Source: PALSA-1004 sp963829085 | GTDB lineage: Bacteria; Pseudomonadota; Gammaproteobacteria; Burkholderiales; SG8-41 | Reading direction: 5' to 3' | Length of the DNA stretch: 64,000 nt | NCBI GenBank assembly: GCA_963829085.1 | Contig: CAWHHJ010000004.1 | Span: 62,001 to 126,000 of the forward strand | Part shown: piece by piece, positions 54,213 through 64,000 of the stretch | How positions within the stretch are numbered: the first letter of the stretch is position 1 | Layout of the letters: each line of letters starts with the position of its first letter | Made by a program: the position numbers and the translations under genes | The notes under the pieces: model-generated | The model's database searches: none | Told to the model about the DNA's origin: nothing | The model's input: only the letters and a program-made list of their open reading frames with translations

Positions 54213-55415
54213 TCACTCCTGACCAGCGTTTGCCCGTATGGCCGCTTGCGGTTCGCGCAGCCCGCGCCACAGAATCAACATGCCCGCCAATGCGCATAGC
54301 GCCGCGCCGCTGAATGTGACCGCTGCGCCGAAACGATCCCACGCATAACCGGAATACAGTCCGCCGAGCGTGCCACCGAGACCAAACGACAGGCTCGTAT
54401 AAATGGCCTGACCGCGGGCCTGGTTCCGACCACGAAAGAACTGATGCACATAAGCAAGAGCGGACGCATGAAAGGATCCAAAACTTGCCGCATGCATCGT
54501 TTGTGCGATAACGAGCAGGAGCAGGTTGTCGCCGCACCAGGCGATGATGGCAAAACGCGCCGCGGCGATCGCGAAGCTCGCAATCAGCACTTGTCGCAGG
54601 GTGAATGCGCGAAAAAGCTGTGGCATCCAGAAGAAGATTGCGATCTCACAGATGACTCCAATTGACCAGAGCCAGCCAACGGCGCCCTTACTGTACCCGT
54701 AGCCGACGAGATGAATGGAGTAAAACGTGTAGTACGGTCCGTGCGCTATCGACATCAAACCGCATGCGACGATTAGCGCAACGACCGACGGCTGCCTCAT
54801 GATGTGTCCGATCCGCGCATGATCGTGCCCGTGTTCCGCATGGCGCGCTTCCGGCACCGCCAATAGAAACGCCGCGAATATTATTAATATGCCCAGCATG
54901 ATCCAAAGCAGCGCGCTGATGGCCAGCCAGTCGAGCGCGTAGCCGGCGATTATTACGGCGCCGATGAAGCCGACGGAGCCCCACACGCGTATGCGCCCAT
55001 AGTCCGCGGTACGCTTGCCGAGATGAGTCAAAGTCGTTACCTCGAGCAGCGGCAGCGGCGCACTCAGGCAGAAACTCATGAGAAAAACAACAGCTGCCAA
55101 CGCCTCGAAGTTCTGCGCGCCGAAGAGACCGCAATAAATCAGCGTGCCGGCAATTGTTCCGATGCGCGCTACCGGCAGTCGGCGATCGCTCCGATCCGCG
55201 AGCCATCCCCAAAGATGTGGTGCGACGATTCGCACGAGTTGCGGCAACGACATAATGACGCCGATACCTGCGGCAGCAAGCGCCAGTGACTCGAGGTAAA
55301 GACTGAAAAACGGCGCGAACGCGCCGATATATGCGAAGTAAAAGAAATAGGCGCCGGACAGGCGCCAGTAGGGAATCACCTGCACGGGCTCACCATGCGC
55401 AAGGTGCGCCGCCAC
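54213..55415 (-). CDS. Major facilitator superfamily transporter (HcaT/LacY-like subgroup)
   Basis: A 400-residue permease with about twelve hydrophobic segments and a cytoplasmic loop between halves. W-G-W-L-A-D-R-S-D-R-R is the loop 2-3 MFS signature. P-Y-W-R-L-S-G-A-Y-F-F-Y-F-A at the N-terminus is typical of the MFS_1-like/phenylpropionate permease subgroup. The substrate is not predictable. The GTG start at 55415 is tentative; a GTG ten codons later is possible. It lies between aroC and leuC with no functional link evident. Confidence 0.87.
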   Translation of the reverse strand: MAAHLAHGEPVQVIPYWRLSGAYFFYFAYIGAFAPFFSLYLESLALAAAGIGVIMSLPQLVRIVAPHLWGWLADRSDRRLPVARIGTIAGTLIYCGLFGAQNFEALAAVVFLMSFCLSAPLPLLEVTTLTHLGKRTADYGRIRVWGSVGFIGAVIIAGYALDWLAISALLWIMLGILIIFAAFLLAVPEARHAEHGHDHARIGHIMRQPSVVALIVACGLMSIAHGPYYTFYSIHLVGYGYSKGAVGWLWSIGVICEIAIFFWMPQLFRAFTLRQVLIASFAIAAARFAIIAWCGDNLLLLVIAQTMHAASFGSFHASALAYVHQFFRGRNQARGQAIYTSLSFGLGGTLGGLYSGYAWDRFGAAVTFSGAALCALAGMLILWRGLREPQAAIRANAGQE

Positions 55416-55470
55416 GATGTTTTCATCAATGATGTAGTCCGGCTCGAGTATATCGCCGGATGCGACGGTA

Positions 55471-56634
55471 CTACGCTTCGTCGGGGTCCGGATCCTCGGT
55501 CGCGGCTGCAGTGCGTAAACGCGCGAGAACGTGCTCAGGCGCCTGTGCCGCTATGCGCGGCGTGGGGCACGCGACGTCCGCGTTCTGCCCGCGATGACGC
55601 AGCGCGTGATCCATGAGCGTCAGCGCGAGCATCGCCTCACAGATCGGCGTGGCGCGAATGCCAACACAGGGATCGTGACGACCGTGTGTCTCGATGGTGG
55701 TGGCGTTGCCTTGCTTATCTATAGTACGGCGCTTCAGTCGGATGCTGGATGTCGGCTTCACGGCGACGTTCACGACGATGTCCTGCCCGGTTGAGATACC
55801 ACCCAGGATTCCACCGGCATTATTCGTAACGAAACCTTCGGGCACCATTTCGTCCGAATGTTCGGTGCCTTTCTGCCCCACCGCCGCAAAGCCGGCGCCG
55901 ATTTCCACACCCTTCACCGCATTGATGCTCATCATGTTGTATGCGATGTCAGCATCGAGCTTGTCATATACCGGCTCGCCCCAGCCCACCGGAACGCCGG
56001 TTGCAATCGTGGTGATCTTCGCGCCGACCGAATCGCCGGACTTGCGTAGCTTATCCATGAATTCTTCGAGGCGCGGGACGACACTCTCGTCGGCGATGAA
56101 GAAGGGATTGCTGTTGACGCCGTCCCATGACTTGAACGGGACTTCGATCGGGCCGAGTTGCGACAGGTAGCCCCGCACCGTCAAGCCATATTTTTCGCGC
56201 AGCCATTTTTTGGCGACAGACGCGGCAGCAACGCGCACCGCGGTTTCACGCGCGGACTGACGGCCGCCGCCGCGATAATCGCGAATGCCGTACTTCTGCC
56301 AGTAAGTGTAATCCGCATGGCCGGGACGGAAGGTGTCTTTGATCTTGGAGTAATCCTTGCTGCGCGCGTCGACATTGCGAATAAGCAGCGCGATCGGCGT
56401 GCCGGTGGTCTTGCCCTCGAATACGCCCGAGAGAATTTCTACCACATCGTCTTCGCGCCTTTGCGTGACATGGCGCGACGTGCCGGGCTTGCGACGGTCG
56501 AGATCGAGTTGTATATCGGCTTCTGTCAGTCCAAGGCCCGGCGGGCAGCCATCAACTACGCAGCCGATAGCGGGTCCGTGACTCTCGCCGAACGAAGTGA
56601 CAGAAAAGAGTTTACCGAGAGTGCTGCCGGACAT
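55471..56634 (-). CDS. aroC: Chorismate synthase
   Basis: A 387-residue FMN-dependent enzyme making chorismate from EPSP, the precursor of tryptophan and other aromatics. S-F-G-E-S-H-G-P-A-I-G starts it, H-A-D-Y-T-Y and G-G-G-R-Q-S-A-R-E-T are in the FMN/substrate site, and R-A-T-P-I-C is the C-terminal signature. The tail of about 20 residues after A-A-Q-A-P is longer than the usual end and is acidic. It starts at an ATG at 56634. Confidence 0.96.
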   Translation of the reverse strand: MSGSTLGKLFSVTSFGESHGPAIGCVVDGCPPGLGLTEADIQLDLDRRKPGTSRHVTQRREDDVVEILSGVFEGKTTGTPIALLIRNVDARSKDYSKIKDTFRPGHADYTYWQKYGIRDYRGGGRQSARETAVRVAAASVAKKWLREKYGLTVRGYLSQLGPIEVPFKSWDGVNSNPFFIADESVVPRLEEFMDKLRKSGDSVGAKITTIATGVPVGWGEPVYDKLDADIAYNMMSINAVKGVEIGAGFAAVGQKGTEHSDEMVPEGFVTNNAGGILGGISTGQDIVVNVAVKPTSSIRLKRRTIDKQGNATTIETHGRHDPCVGIRATPICEAMLALTLMDHALRHRGQNADVACPTPRIAAQAPEHVLARLRTAAATEDPDPDEA

Positions 56635-56646
56635 GATATTCCCGAA

Positions 56647-56909
56647 TCAACGTCCTGTTGCGGACCGCAAGTTTATCATGGGAGAAAATGGTGTTCGCCT
56701 TATGCAATCGATGTACAAACGATCGCTGAAAAAAATCACTTGATGCATCGAAACGGGACGATGCCACTCGTATAGGTACGAGCGTGAATACGCCTCTCGA
56801 TCCGGCGTGCACTTTGATTCGCTGTCCACGCGCATGTCCCGCGCGAGTCGCCACGCCATCGCACCGAGCAGCCATACACCGGCTATAAGCGCCGCCTAAG
56901 TAACCACAT
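56647..56909 (-). CDS. Possible small membrane-anchored protein (one frameshift)
   Basis: A GGGAGG ribosome site (56914-56919) precedes an ATG at 56909. The first codons M-W-L-L run into an early stop, but after a one-base correction near 56896 the frame reads A-A-L-I-A-G-V-W-L-L-G-A-M-A-W, a single hydrophobic helix, then about 65 polar residues with several Tyr, Arg and Cys, ending A-T-G-R. About 87 residues. I recognise no family. The good ribosome site and the helix support it; the need for a correction weakens it. It lies just upstream of aroC on the same strand. Confidence 0.4.
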
Positions 56910-56949
56910 GATGCCTCCCTTTATGAATCACTCTTTTCTCAGCGGCAGA

Positions 56950-58828
56950 TTAGCGCATGCTACCGCGCAGCGTCGCAACAGCTTGTTGCAGGTATTCAGG
57001 CGTTGCGCGGTCAGCGGCGACCGGCGAGCCCGCTACCAGCGCGATTTTTTTGAATGGGAAGATACGAGCCGGTTGAGTCATGGCAGGCCCACCCTTGCGG
57101 CTGAAGAAGCTGCCCCACAGCCCCCGCAAGGCCAGCGGCACCACTTTCACCGGCGTGCGCTGCAGAATGCGGCTGATGCCTGACCGGAACGGATAGAGCT
57201 CGCCATTGTCGGTAATGCGGCCCTCCGGGAAAATACCTACTACATCCCCGTTGGCCAGTGCCGCGGCGATGTCATCGTAAGCCTTTTCCAGCAATTGCGG
57301 ATTTTCTTTCGACGATGCGATCGGAATCGTTTTGCTGGTACGGAAGACGAAGTTCAAAACGGGTATCCGGAATATCTGGTGATCCATGACAAACCGAATC
57401 GGCCGTCGACACGCCGCGGCAATGATCAAGGCATCGACCAAGCTGACATGGTTACACACGACAACCGCAGGTCCTTCGTCGGGGATTGCTTCAAGGCCCC
57501 TCTTATCCAACCGATACACCGAATGCACTAGCAGCCAGACGATGAATCGCACCAGAAACTCCGGGACCAGCGTATAAATGTACACGGCAACGACGGCGTT
57601 GAGCATTGCCGTCACAAGAAACAATTGTGGAATGGTCACGCCGGCCTGCAACAGGGCGATCGCCATGATTGCGGAGACGACCATGAACAGCGCATTCAAG
57701 ATATTGTTGCCCGCGATAATGCGCGATTGATGGCTGCGCTCGGCACGCGTCTGAATCAGCGCATACAACGGAACGATGTAGAAGCCGCCAAATAGTCCGA
57801 TCATCACCAGATCGAAAAGAATCCGCCAGTTTGCAGGGTGCCCTATGAAGTTATCGATCCCTGTCAAATCGCCGGGGACGGCTGTTGGACTCGCCAGGTA
57901 CAAGTCCAGCGCAAAAAGTGTTAAACCGATCGATCCGAACGGGACAAGTCCAATCTCGATCTTTCCACCCGACAGGCGTTCGCATAATAGGGAACCGGTT
58001 CCCACCCCGATTGAAAACGTCGTCAGCATCAAGGTGGCGACATGCTCGTCCCCGCCCAACACGTCTTTGCAGTAGCTCGGGAATTGCGCGAGCAGCGTTG
58101 CGCCGTAGAACCAGAACCACGAGATGCCGAGGACGGATAGGAAGACGGTGCGATTAAGTCGCGTAAACCGAAGGTTCGCCCACGTTTCGGTGACGGGGTT
58201 CCAGTTTATCGAGAGGTCAGGTGCGGCCGGTGGCGCAGTTGGGATGGCGCGGCTGATGACATAGCCGGCACACGCGATTGCGATAACGGTCGCTGCAACG
58301 ACCATTGCACCGTTATGCTGCGCAATGAGAATTCCGCCTAGAACGGTGCCGAGCAGAATGGCGAGAAACGTTCCCATCTCCACCATGCCGTTACCGCCGA
58401 CAAGCTCCGGCGTGCGCAGATGCTGCGGCAAGATCGAATACTTAACCGGGCCGAAGATTGTCGAATGCAGGCCCATCAGAAAGAGCGCCGTTATCAGCAG
58501 CGCAAGATTCGTCTGTAAGAAGCCGATGGCACCGATAATCATGATGCCGATCTCGAAAAGTTTTACATAGCGGATGATGCGCGCCTTGTCGTACTCTGTC
58601 CGCTATCTGGCCGGCAGTCGCGGAAAATAGAAAGAACGGCAGAATAAACAGCCCGGCACACAGATTTACGAGGAGGCCCGCGGACATTGTCGTGAGCGCA
58701 GCGGCGTGAAATGCCAGCATGATGATGAGCGCGTTTTTGTAAACGTTGTCGTTGAATGCGCCCAGAAACTGGGTGCAGAAGAACGGCAGGAACCGGCGCT
58801 CGCTCAAAAGCCCGAATTGCTGCGACAT
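56950..58828 (-). CDS. Lysophospholipid transporter/PlsC acyltransferase fusion (one frameshift)
   Basis: About 625 residues: an LplT-like MFS half (Q-F-L-G-A-F-N-D-N-V-Y-K-N-A near residue 20, F-G-P-V-K-Y-S-I-L-P later) followed by a PlsC acyltransferase domain with V-C-N-H-V-S-L-V-D and F-P-E-G-R-I-T-D. The pair would flip and re-acylate lysophospholipids. Unlike larger three-part proteins, there is no AMP-binding domain at the C-terminus. The frame breaks near 58598; corrected it reads E-Y-D-K-A-R-I-I-R-Y. It is upstream of aroC but separated from it. Confidence 0.9.
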
Positions 58829-59020
58829 CCCGTGTCTCCTACCCTTGAAAGGTCAGCACGATACGTCGGCGCTGTTCGTCGCCGGGCGCTGCATACCTTG
58901 GAAATGGTTCGCCATTCTTTCGGAACGGCGCGCACGTACTTGCAGTTCAACTACATTGTTAGTTATATAGTCGCATTCGCCAACAGATACCCTCTGTCGC
59001 GCACTCCGCATCCGAGTCGT

Positions 59021-60479
59021 CTAGCGAATCCTTGCAGCGAGCAGTTCGAGTGCCCAGCCCACACCAAAGCCGGTGGTGTCTGAACTTACGGCGCCAAGTC
59101 CGCCTTTGCTGCTGCTTGCCGATAGGTCCACGTGTATCCACGGTATATCACCCGTGAAGCGCTTGAGAAACAGCGTCGCGAGAATATGATCAGCGGCGCT
59201 GTCGAGCGAGCACTGCTTTACATCGGCGATCGTGCTGTCGAGCGCATTGTCATAATCGTCGTCCTGCGGGAACGCGCAGACACGCTCGCCCGATGATTGG
59301 CCGGCAGCGACCGATTGCGCAGCGAGCTCGTCGGTCGTCGCGAAAATGCCGCTATACCGGTCGCCAAGCGCCACATGCATCGTCCCCGTCAGCGTAGCGA
59401 AGTCGACCATGAGCCGGGGCTTGCGCCGGGCGGCGAGTGAGAGCGTGTCAGCAAGCACCATGCGCCCTTCCGCGTCGGTGTGCATCACTTCGATTGTGGT
59501 GCCGTTCAACGCACGTACGACTTCGTTCTGGTGATAGGCGCGGGGGCTGATGTCATTGCGCGCGAGCGCCACCCAGCAGTCAATGTTGACCGGAAGCTTC
59601 ATGCGTGTCGCCGCGACGAGGATACCGAGGGCTACCGCCGAGCCGTTCATGTCTTCATGCATCGAATACATGTAACGGGCCGTCTTTAAATTATGCCCGC
59701 CGGTGTCAAAACAGATGCCCTTGCCGACCAGTGCTATGTCTTCCTTCGCACGCCCTGAGGAGTAACGCACGTGCACGATCGCCGCGTCCCGGACATCACT
59801 GCCTTGCGCGACGGCGCAAAACGCGCCTGCGCCCATCTTCTTCAGCTTTTCATAGTCGTATTCCCGGCAGTACCAGCCATTCGCCTTCGCAAGCGCGCGA
59901 ACGCGTTGCCGGTAAATCCCCGGCGTGAGCTCGTTCGGCGGTAATGCAGTAAGTTCCCGGCACAGCACATTGCCTTCGGCCCGCGCGCGGGCAACAGCGA
60001 ATTCAGTTCTATCGCGATGTCCGTAAAGAAAAATCGCTTTGAGCGGCTTATGAGAGGGCTTTTTTTTGCGCTCGGGCAACACCGCGCCATTGACCCACGC
60101 GCAGTAAACTGCAACCTGCGCCTCACGCTCCCGCTGAGCCGCGTCGCCGCATACTACGATTGCGAGCTCTGCGGGATTTTCCCCCAGCAGCGGTTGCAGC
60201 GCGCTGCGTACCACCGCATGCAATGGGAACACTGCTTTATTGGCATCGAACATCACCCAGCTCGCCAGTGTCCCGCCCGGCAGATTTCCGGTGACAGGAG
60301 TCTTCGCAAGCTCGGATGGTTTTAGATTGCGACGGCCCAGTAATGACTTCAGAATATCTGCACCCGGCCATTCATCGGATAAGTTTGTTGCATAGGGCAA
60401 GATGAAAAGGACATGATGGTGACTTCGCCAGCGCATCGAGTTTGGGTGCTGTTGACAACTGGCTTAGTTTGGCAAGCAT
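59021..60479 (-). CDS. M17 leucyl aminopeptidase family protein (frameshift near the start)
   Basis: About 485 residues of an M17 zinc aminopeptidase. The catalytic lysine is in V-G-K-G-I-C-F-D-T-G-G and the second site is H-T-D-A-E-G-R; L-T-G-T and S-A-S-S-S-K-G-G-L-G follow. The N-terminal cap is shorter and different from PepA. The open frame begins at 60436, but the ATG at 60479 (M-L-A-K-L-S-Q-L) after an AGGAT site looks like the true start, with one base changed near 60420. It is divergent from the secreted hydrolase. Confidence 0.88.
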
Positions 60480-60520
60480 GATGATCCTGAATTCCGGATG
60501 GGACCCATTATAATCGCCGC

Positions 60521-61346
60521 ATGAATTTACTCTGGCGGGCAAAACTGCAATCATTGATACGCACGGCAGGACTCGTCGTTCTGTTCATGACGGGACTGTC
60601 GCATGCGCAAGAGTTGGTGACTTTGCCTGTGCGCGACGGTGCAAGCCAGTCCTTCCTGCTGCTGGTGCCGCGAGACGCTCAACCAGTCGCAGCGGTGGTT
60701 CTCTTTCCGGGCGGCCCGGGTAGTATTCGACTGCGCTCCGAAGGCGGTGAAATCAAGTTTGGTCAGGGCAATTTTCTGGTGCGCTCACGCGGACTGTTTA
60801 GTGACCGCGGCCTCGCGACAGTTGTAATGGATGCGCCATCGGATCAATCCGGTGGTATGGACGACGCATTTCGTCTAGGCGATAAACATGCAGCGGATAT
60901 CGCGGCGGTTGTCGCGGACGTGAAGAAGCGTTTCCCCAACATTCCCGTGTACCTGGTCGGCACCGAGCCGCGGAACGATCTCCGCCGCAAACGGCGCACG
61001 GGCGCTGGGCAGCGACGTGGCGGGCGTCATACTGACATCGACGCTCTTTTTCGGGCCATCGCGCTACGGCAACGGTCTCGCAGGGTTTGACTATGCGAAG
61101 ATAACGGCGCCTCTTCTGCTCGTACATCACGTGCGAGACGGCTGCAAATTCACGCCGTACCGCAGCGCGAAGTCCCTGTCGGAAGCGCGCAATTATCCGT
61201 TGATCTCCGTCGATGGCGGTTCACCTGCGACATCCGATGCATGCGAAGCGCAGTCGCCGCATGGCTATCTCGGAAAAGAAGCAGAGACCGTGGAAGCCAT
61301 GGTGAACTGGGCGCTCAAGAAACCCTTTGCAGCGAACATCAATTAA
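60521..61346 (+). CDS. Exported alpha/beta-hydrolase-like protein (one frameshift)
   Basis: About 274 residues with a Sec signal peptide (G-L-V-V-L-F-M-T-G-L-S-H-A-Q). L-F-P-G-G-P-G is the oxyanion loop. An extra G near 60963 breaks the frame; corrected it reads V-G-T-S-R-G-T-I-S-A, where the Ser would be the nucleophile, and continues A-G-V-I-L-T-S-T. The second part has H-V-R-D-G-C and a histidine in S-P-H-G-Y. It is a member of an uncharacterised secreted hydrolase group; the substrate is unknown. It lies 31 nt before thyA. Confidence 0.8.
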
Positions 61347-61377
61347 CATTTCGATACGCTAATTTCATATAACGCTT

Positions 61378-62172
61378 ATGCGCCAATATCTCGACCTCAT
61401 GCAGCACGTGCTCTCGCATGGCACGCCGAAAAGCGATCGCACCGGCACCGGCACGCTCAGTGTCTTCGGCGCGCAACTGCGGTTTGACCTCAACGCCGGC
61501 TTTCCGCTGTTGACGACCAAGAAAGTGCATCTGAAGTCAATCATTCATGAGCTCTTATGGTTTCTCAAGGGCGAAACGAATATCAAGTATCTCAAAGACA
61601 ACGGCGTCGGCATCTGGGATGAGTGGGCGGACGAGCGCGGCGACCTTGGGCCCGTGTATGGGTACCAGTGGCGGTCGTGGCCCGCTGCTGACGGACGCCA
61701 TATTGACCAGATCCGTCTCGTGCTTGATCAAATCCGCGAAAATCCGGATTCGCGGCGCATGATCGTTTCCGCATGGAACGTCGCTGATCTCGACAAGATG
61801 GCGCTGATGCCGTGCCATGCTTTCTTTCAGTTCTATGTGGCCGACGGCCGGCTTTCGTGTCAGCTTTATCAGCGCAGCGCCGACATCTTCCTCGGCGTGC
61901 CATTCAACATCGCCTCATATGCACTGCTGACCATGATGATCGCCCAGGTTTGCGGTCTGAAGCTCGGCGACTTCGTGCATACGTTTGGCGACACGCATCT
62001 GTATACGAATCACCTCGAGCAGGCGCGCGCACAGTTGTCGCGAGGCCCGCGCAAGATGCCGACGATGCGATTGAACCCGAACGTGAAGAACCTCTTCGAT
62101 TTCAAGTACGAAGATTTCACGCTCGAGAATTACGATCCTCATCCCGCGATCAAGGCGCCGGTCGCGGTTTAG
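61378..62172 (+). CDS. thyA: Thymidylate synthase
   Basis: A 264-residue enzyme, the classic short form, converting dUMP to dTMP with methylene-THF. The catalytic Cys146 lies in M-A-L-M-P-C-H-A-F-F. R-T-G-T-G near residue 21 binds phosphate, and Y-Q-R-S-A-D-I-F-L-G-V-P-F-N is the dUMP/folate site. It is intact. folA follows, regenerating tetrahydrofolate. Confidence 0.97.
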   Translation: MRQYLDLMQHVLSHGTPKSDRTGTGTLSVFGAQLRFDLNAGFPLLTTKKVHLKSIIHELLWFLKGETNIKYLKDNGVGIWDEWADERGDLGPVYGYQWRSWPAADGRHIDQIRLVLDQIRENPDSRRMIVSAWNVADLDKMALMPCHAFFQFYVADGRLSCQLYQRSADIFLGVPFNIASYALLTMMIAQVCGLKLGDFVHTFGDTHLYTNHLEQARAQLSRGPRKMPTMRLNPNVKNLFDFKYEDFTLENYDPHPAIKAPVAV

Positions 62173-62207
62173 TCGCAGGCACAGAGACAAGCGGCTCGAA
62201 AACACCG

Positions 62208-62711
62208 GTGTCCGGCACGCGGAGCATATCCATTATCGTCGCGATGGCCAAAAATCGGGTCATCGGCGCCGACAAAAAGATTCCATGGCACCTGCCCGCC
62301 GAGCTTGCCATGTTCAAGCGCATCACGATGGGCCATCACATCATCATGGGGCGCAATACCTGGGAATCGATCGGGCGACTGTTGCCGGGCCGCACGACCG
62401 TTATCGTGACGCGACAGAGCGATTACAACGTTGCAGGAGCACTTATAGCTGAGTCTTTAGAAGCTGCGCTCAGTATGTGCCGTGGCGACGACGAGATTTT
62501 TGTGATCGGCGGCGGCCAGCTATACGTAGGAGCATTACCGGTCTCGAACCGTATCTACCTGACCGAGGTGGATGCAGAAGTTGGCGGCGACACATTCATG
62601 CCCGAGTTCTCACTCAGCGACTGGCGGGCAGTAAGCGTGGAATCCCATCCGGCAGACGACAGAAACCAATACAACTACAAAGTGACGGTATACGACCGGA
62701 TTGTCTCGTAA
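62208..62711 (+). CDS. folA: Dihydrofolate reductase
   Basis: About 167 residues. I-I-V-A-M-A-K-N-R-V-I-G begins the core, W-H-L-P-A-E-L-A-M-F-K holds the substrate site, G-R-N-T-W-E-S-I-G is the NADPH loop, and V-I-G-G-G-Q-L-Y completes it. The start is probably the GTG at 62208; the ATG at 62244 would cut off the first strand. It is 35 nt after thyA, a natural partner because ThyA turns tetrahydrofolate to dihydrofolate. Confidence 0.95.
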   Translation: MSGTRSISIIVAMAKNRVIGADKKIPWHLPAELAMFKRITMGHHIIMGRNTWESIGRLLPGRTTVIVTRQSDYNVAGALIAESLEAALSMCRGDDEIFVIGGGQLYVGALPVSNRIYLTEVDAEVGGDTFMPEFSLSDWRAVSVESHPADDRNQYNYKVTVYDRIVS

Positions 62712-62725
62712 CACGCAGGCCCGTA

Positions 62726-62740
62726 TGCCGCTCTGCGGCA
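62726..62740. terminator. Short hairpin between convergent folA and decarboxylase genes
   Basis: TGCCGC pairs with GCGGCA around TCT. No strong T-run follows on either strand, so it may act as a shared but weak terminator. Confidence 0.4.
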
Positions 62741-62747
62741 ACGCTGT

Positions 62748-64000
62748 TTACTTCTGCGCTACGCAATCGACGTAGTAACGCGAACGCCGGCTCGTCTCGT
62801 CGGCGACGAGGCCATGAATGTCTGTGTCGAATCCCGGGAATTTCTGGTTGAACGTTTTCGCGAATTTCAGAAAACGCACGATGGTTGAATTGAAGCGCTC
62901 ACCGGGAATGAGAAGCGGAATGCCCGGCGGATACGGGGTCAACAGAACGCTGGTCACGCGGCCCTCGAGCTGATCGATCTCAACACGATCGATCTCGCGA
63001 TGCGCGAGGCGCGACCATGCATCGGCGGGCTTCATGGCAGGGTCCATGTTCGAGAGATACATCTCCGTCGTAAGCCGGGCTACGTCGTTCGCTTTGTATA
63101 CGCTGTGAATCTGTGTGCACAAGTCGCGCAGTCCCACCTTCTCGTACTGGGGATACCGATTCACAAATTCCGGCAGGATGCGCCAAAGCGGACGGTTGTT
63201 GTCGTAATCGTCCTTGAACTGCTGCAACTCGGTAACCAGCGAATTCCAGCGCCCCTTGGTAATCCCGATCGTGAACATAATGAAGAACGAATACAGACCG
63301 GTCTTCTCGACGATGATGCCGTGCTCCGCGAGATACTTCGTCACCACCGCCGCAGGCATGCCCGGACTGGAAAACGATCCGGACACATCGAGGCCCGGCG
63401 TGATCACTGTCGCTTTGATCGGATCGAGCATGTTGAAGCCCGGCGCGAGATCTCCAAAGCCGTGCCAGCGATCGTTCGCTTTCAGCATCCAATCGTCACG
63501 ATTGCCGATACCTTCTTCGGCCAGATCTTCCGGTCCCCATACCTTGAACCACCACGAATCACCGTACTCTGCATCGATCTTGCGCATCGCACGCCTGAAA
63601 TCGAGGGCTTCCAAGATCGATTCTTCGACGAGTGCATTGCCGCCGGGCGGCTCCATCATGGCGGCCGCAACGTCGCACGAAGCGATGATGGCGTATTGCG
63701 GTGACGTGGACGTATGCATCAGATACGCTTCGTTGAAGCTGTGCCGGTCGAGCTTACGAAGCTCACTGTCCTGCACGAGGATCTGCGAGGCCTGAGAAAG
63801 ACCGGCGAGCATTTTGTGCGTCGACTGCGTAGAGAAGATAATCGATTCTTTGCAGCGCGGCCGGTTCAGCCCGATCGCATGCATGCCCTGGTATAAGTCA
63901 TGAAACGTGGCATGCGGCAGCCATGCTTCGTCGAAGTGCAAAGTATCGACCTTGCCGTCGAGCATCTGCTTGATGGTGTCGACGTTGTAGAGAATGCCGT
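62748..64000 (-). CDS. Arginine/lysine/ornithine decarboxylase, PLP fold I, partial
   Basis: The last 417 residues of a large biodegradative-type amino acid decarboxylase; the N-terminal wing and part of the core lie beyond the window. S-T-H-K-M-L-A-G-L-S-Q-A-S carries the PLP lysine. H-F-D-E-A-W precedes it and holds the PLP-ring aspartate. The C-terminal domain has P-Y-P-P-G-I-P-L-L-I-P-G-E. Substrate choice among arginine, lysine and ornithine is not certain; arginine is common in Burkholderiales. Such enzymes consume protons in acid stress and make polyamines. Confidence 0.93.
   Translation of the reverse strand, partial: GILYNVDTIKQMLDGKVDTLHFDEAWLPHATFHDLYQGMHAIGLNRPRCKESIIFSTQSTHKMLAGLSQASQILVQDSELRKLDRHSFNEAYLMHTSTSPQYAIIASCDVAAAMMEPPGGNALVEESILEALDFRRAMRKIDAEYGDSWWFKVWGPEDLAEEGIGNRDDWMLKANDRWHGFGDLAPGFNMLDPIKATVITPGLDVSGSFSSPGMPAAVVTKYLAEHGIIVEKTGLYSFFIMFTIGITKGRWNSLVTELQQFKDDYDNNRPLWRILPEFVNRYPQYEKVGLRDLCTQIHSVYKANDVARLTTEMYLSNMDPAMKPADAWSRLAHREIDRVEIDQLEGRVTSVLLTPYPPGIPLLIPGERFNSTIVRFLKFAKTFNQKFPGFDTDIHGLVADETSRRSRYYVDCVAQK

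Noticed and set aside
56612..56875. An 87-codon minus-strand frame overlapping the aroC start.
   Set aside because: It runs into the aroC coding sequence and lacks a ribosome site; the neighbouring frame with a hydrophobic helix is the better candidate.

Overview
The window looks like a G+C-rich chromosome segment from a betaproteobacterium, most likely of the order Burkholderiales. Two things point there: the housekeeping order leuC-leuD-leuB-asd-fimV-truA-trpF-trpB-trpA-accD-folC-SPOR-cvpA-purF-metZ on the minus strand (about 36.7-54.2 kb), which is a standard Burkholderiales arrangement, and a large expansion of TctC/Bug-type periplasmic solute-binding proteins (eight genes in the first 33 kb). 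I found no rRNA, tRNA, insertion sequence, prophage or CRISPR array. REGION 1, about 1-34 kb, is accessory and catabolic. It is built of short operons on both strands that pair an orphan TctC binding protein (no TctA/TctB membrane genes are present) with enzymes for activating and breaking down organic acids: CaiB/BaiF CoA-transferases, three CitE/HpcH-type lyases, an NDP-forming acyl-CoA synthetase in two genes, crotonase, SDR, GMC oxidoreductase, an enolase-superfamily enzyme, a two-subunit ThDP decarboxylase, MmgE/PrpD and a TauD-type dioxygenase. It also holds a Rieske/PQQ-dehydrogenase pair, rtcB preceded by a possible structured RNA, and a peroxiredoxin whose peroxidatic cysteine codon is an in-frame TGA, most simply read as selenocysteine. 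REGION 2, about 34-36.7 kb, holds single genes: an M48 peptidase, MarC and an Asp/Glu-racemase-like protein lacking the usual cysteines. REGION 3, about 36.7-60.5 kb, is a nearly unbroken minus-strand block for methionine, purine, folate, fatty acid, tryptophan, leucine, aspartate-family and chorismate synthesis, with FimV, TruA, transporters and an aminopeptidase. Between purF and metZ lies what I read as a SAM-II-like riboswitch followed by an intrinsic terminator, so metZ would be shut off when S-adenosylmethionine is plentiful. REGION 4, about 60.5-64 kb, has a secreted hydrolase, thyA-folA, and a basic amino acid decarboxylase running off the edge. DATA QUALITY: about 29 apparent single-base frameshifts break otherwise well-conserved genes, including trpA, trpB, leuB, leuD and metZ. 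Because these are core biosynthetic genes and some breaks lie in homopolymers, most are probably indel errors in the assembly and not true pseudogenes. Gene spans below cover the whole intended gene, with the position of each break given.
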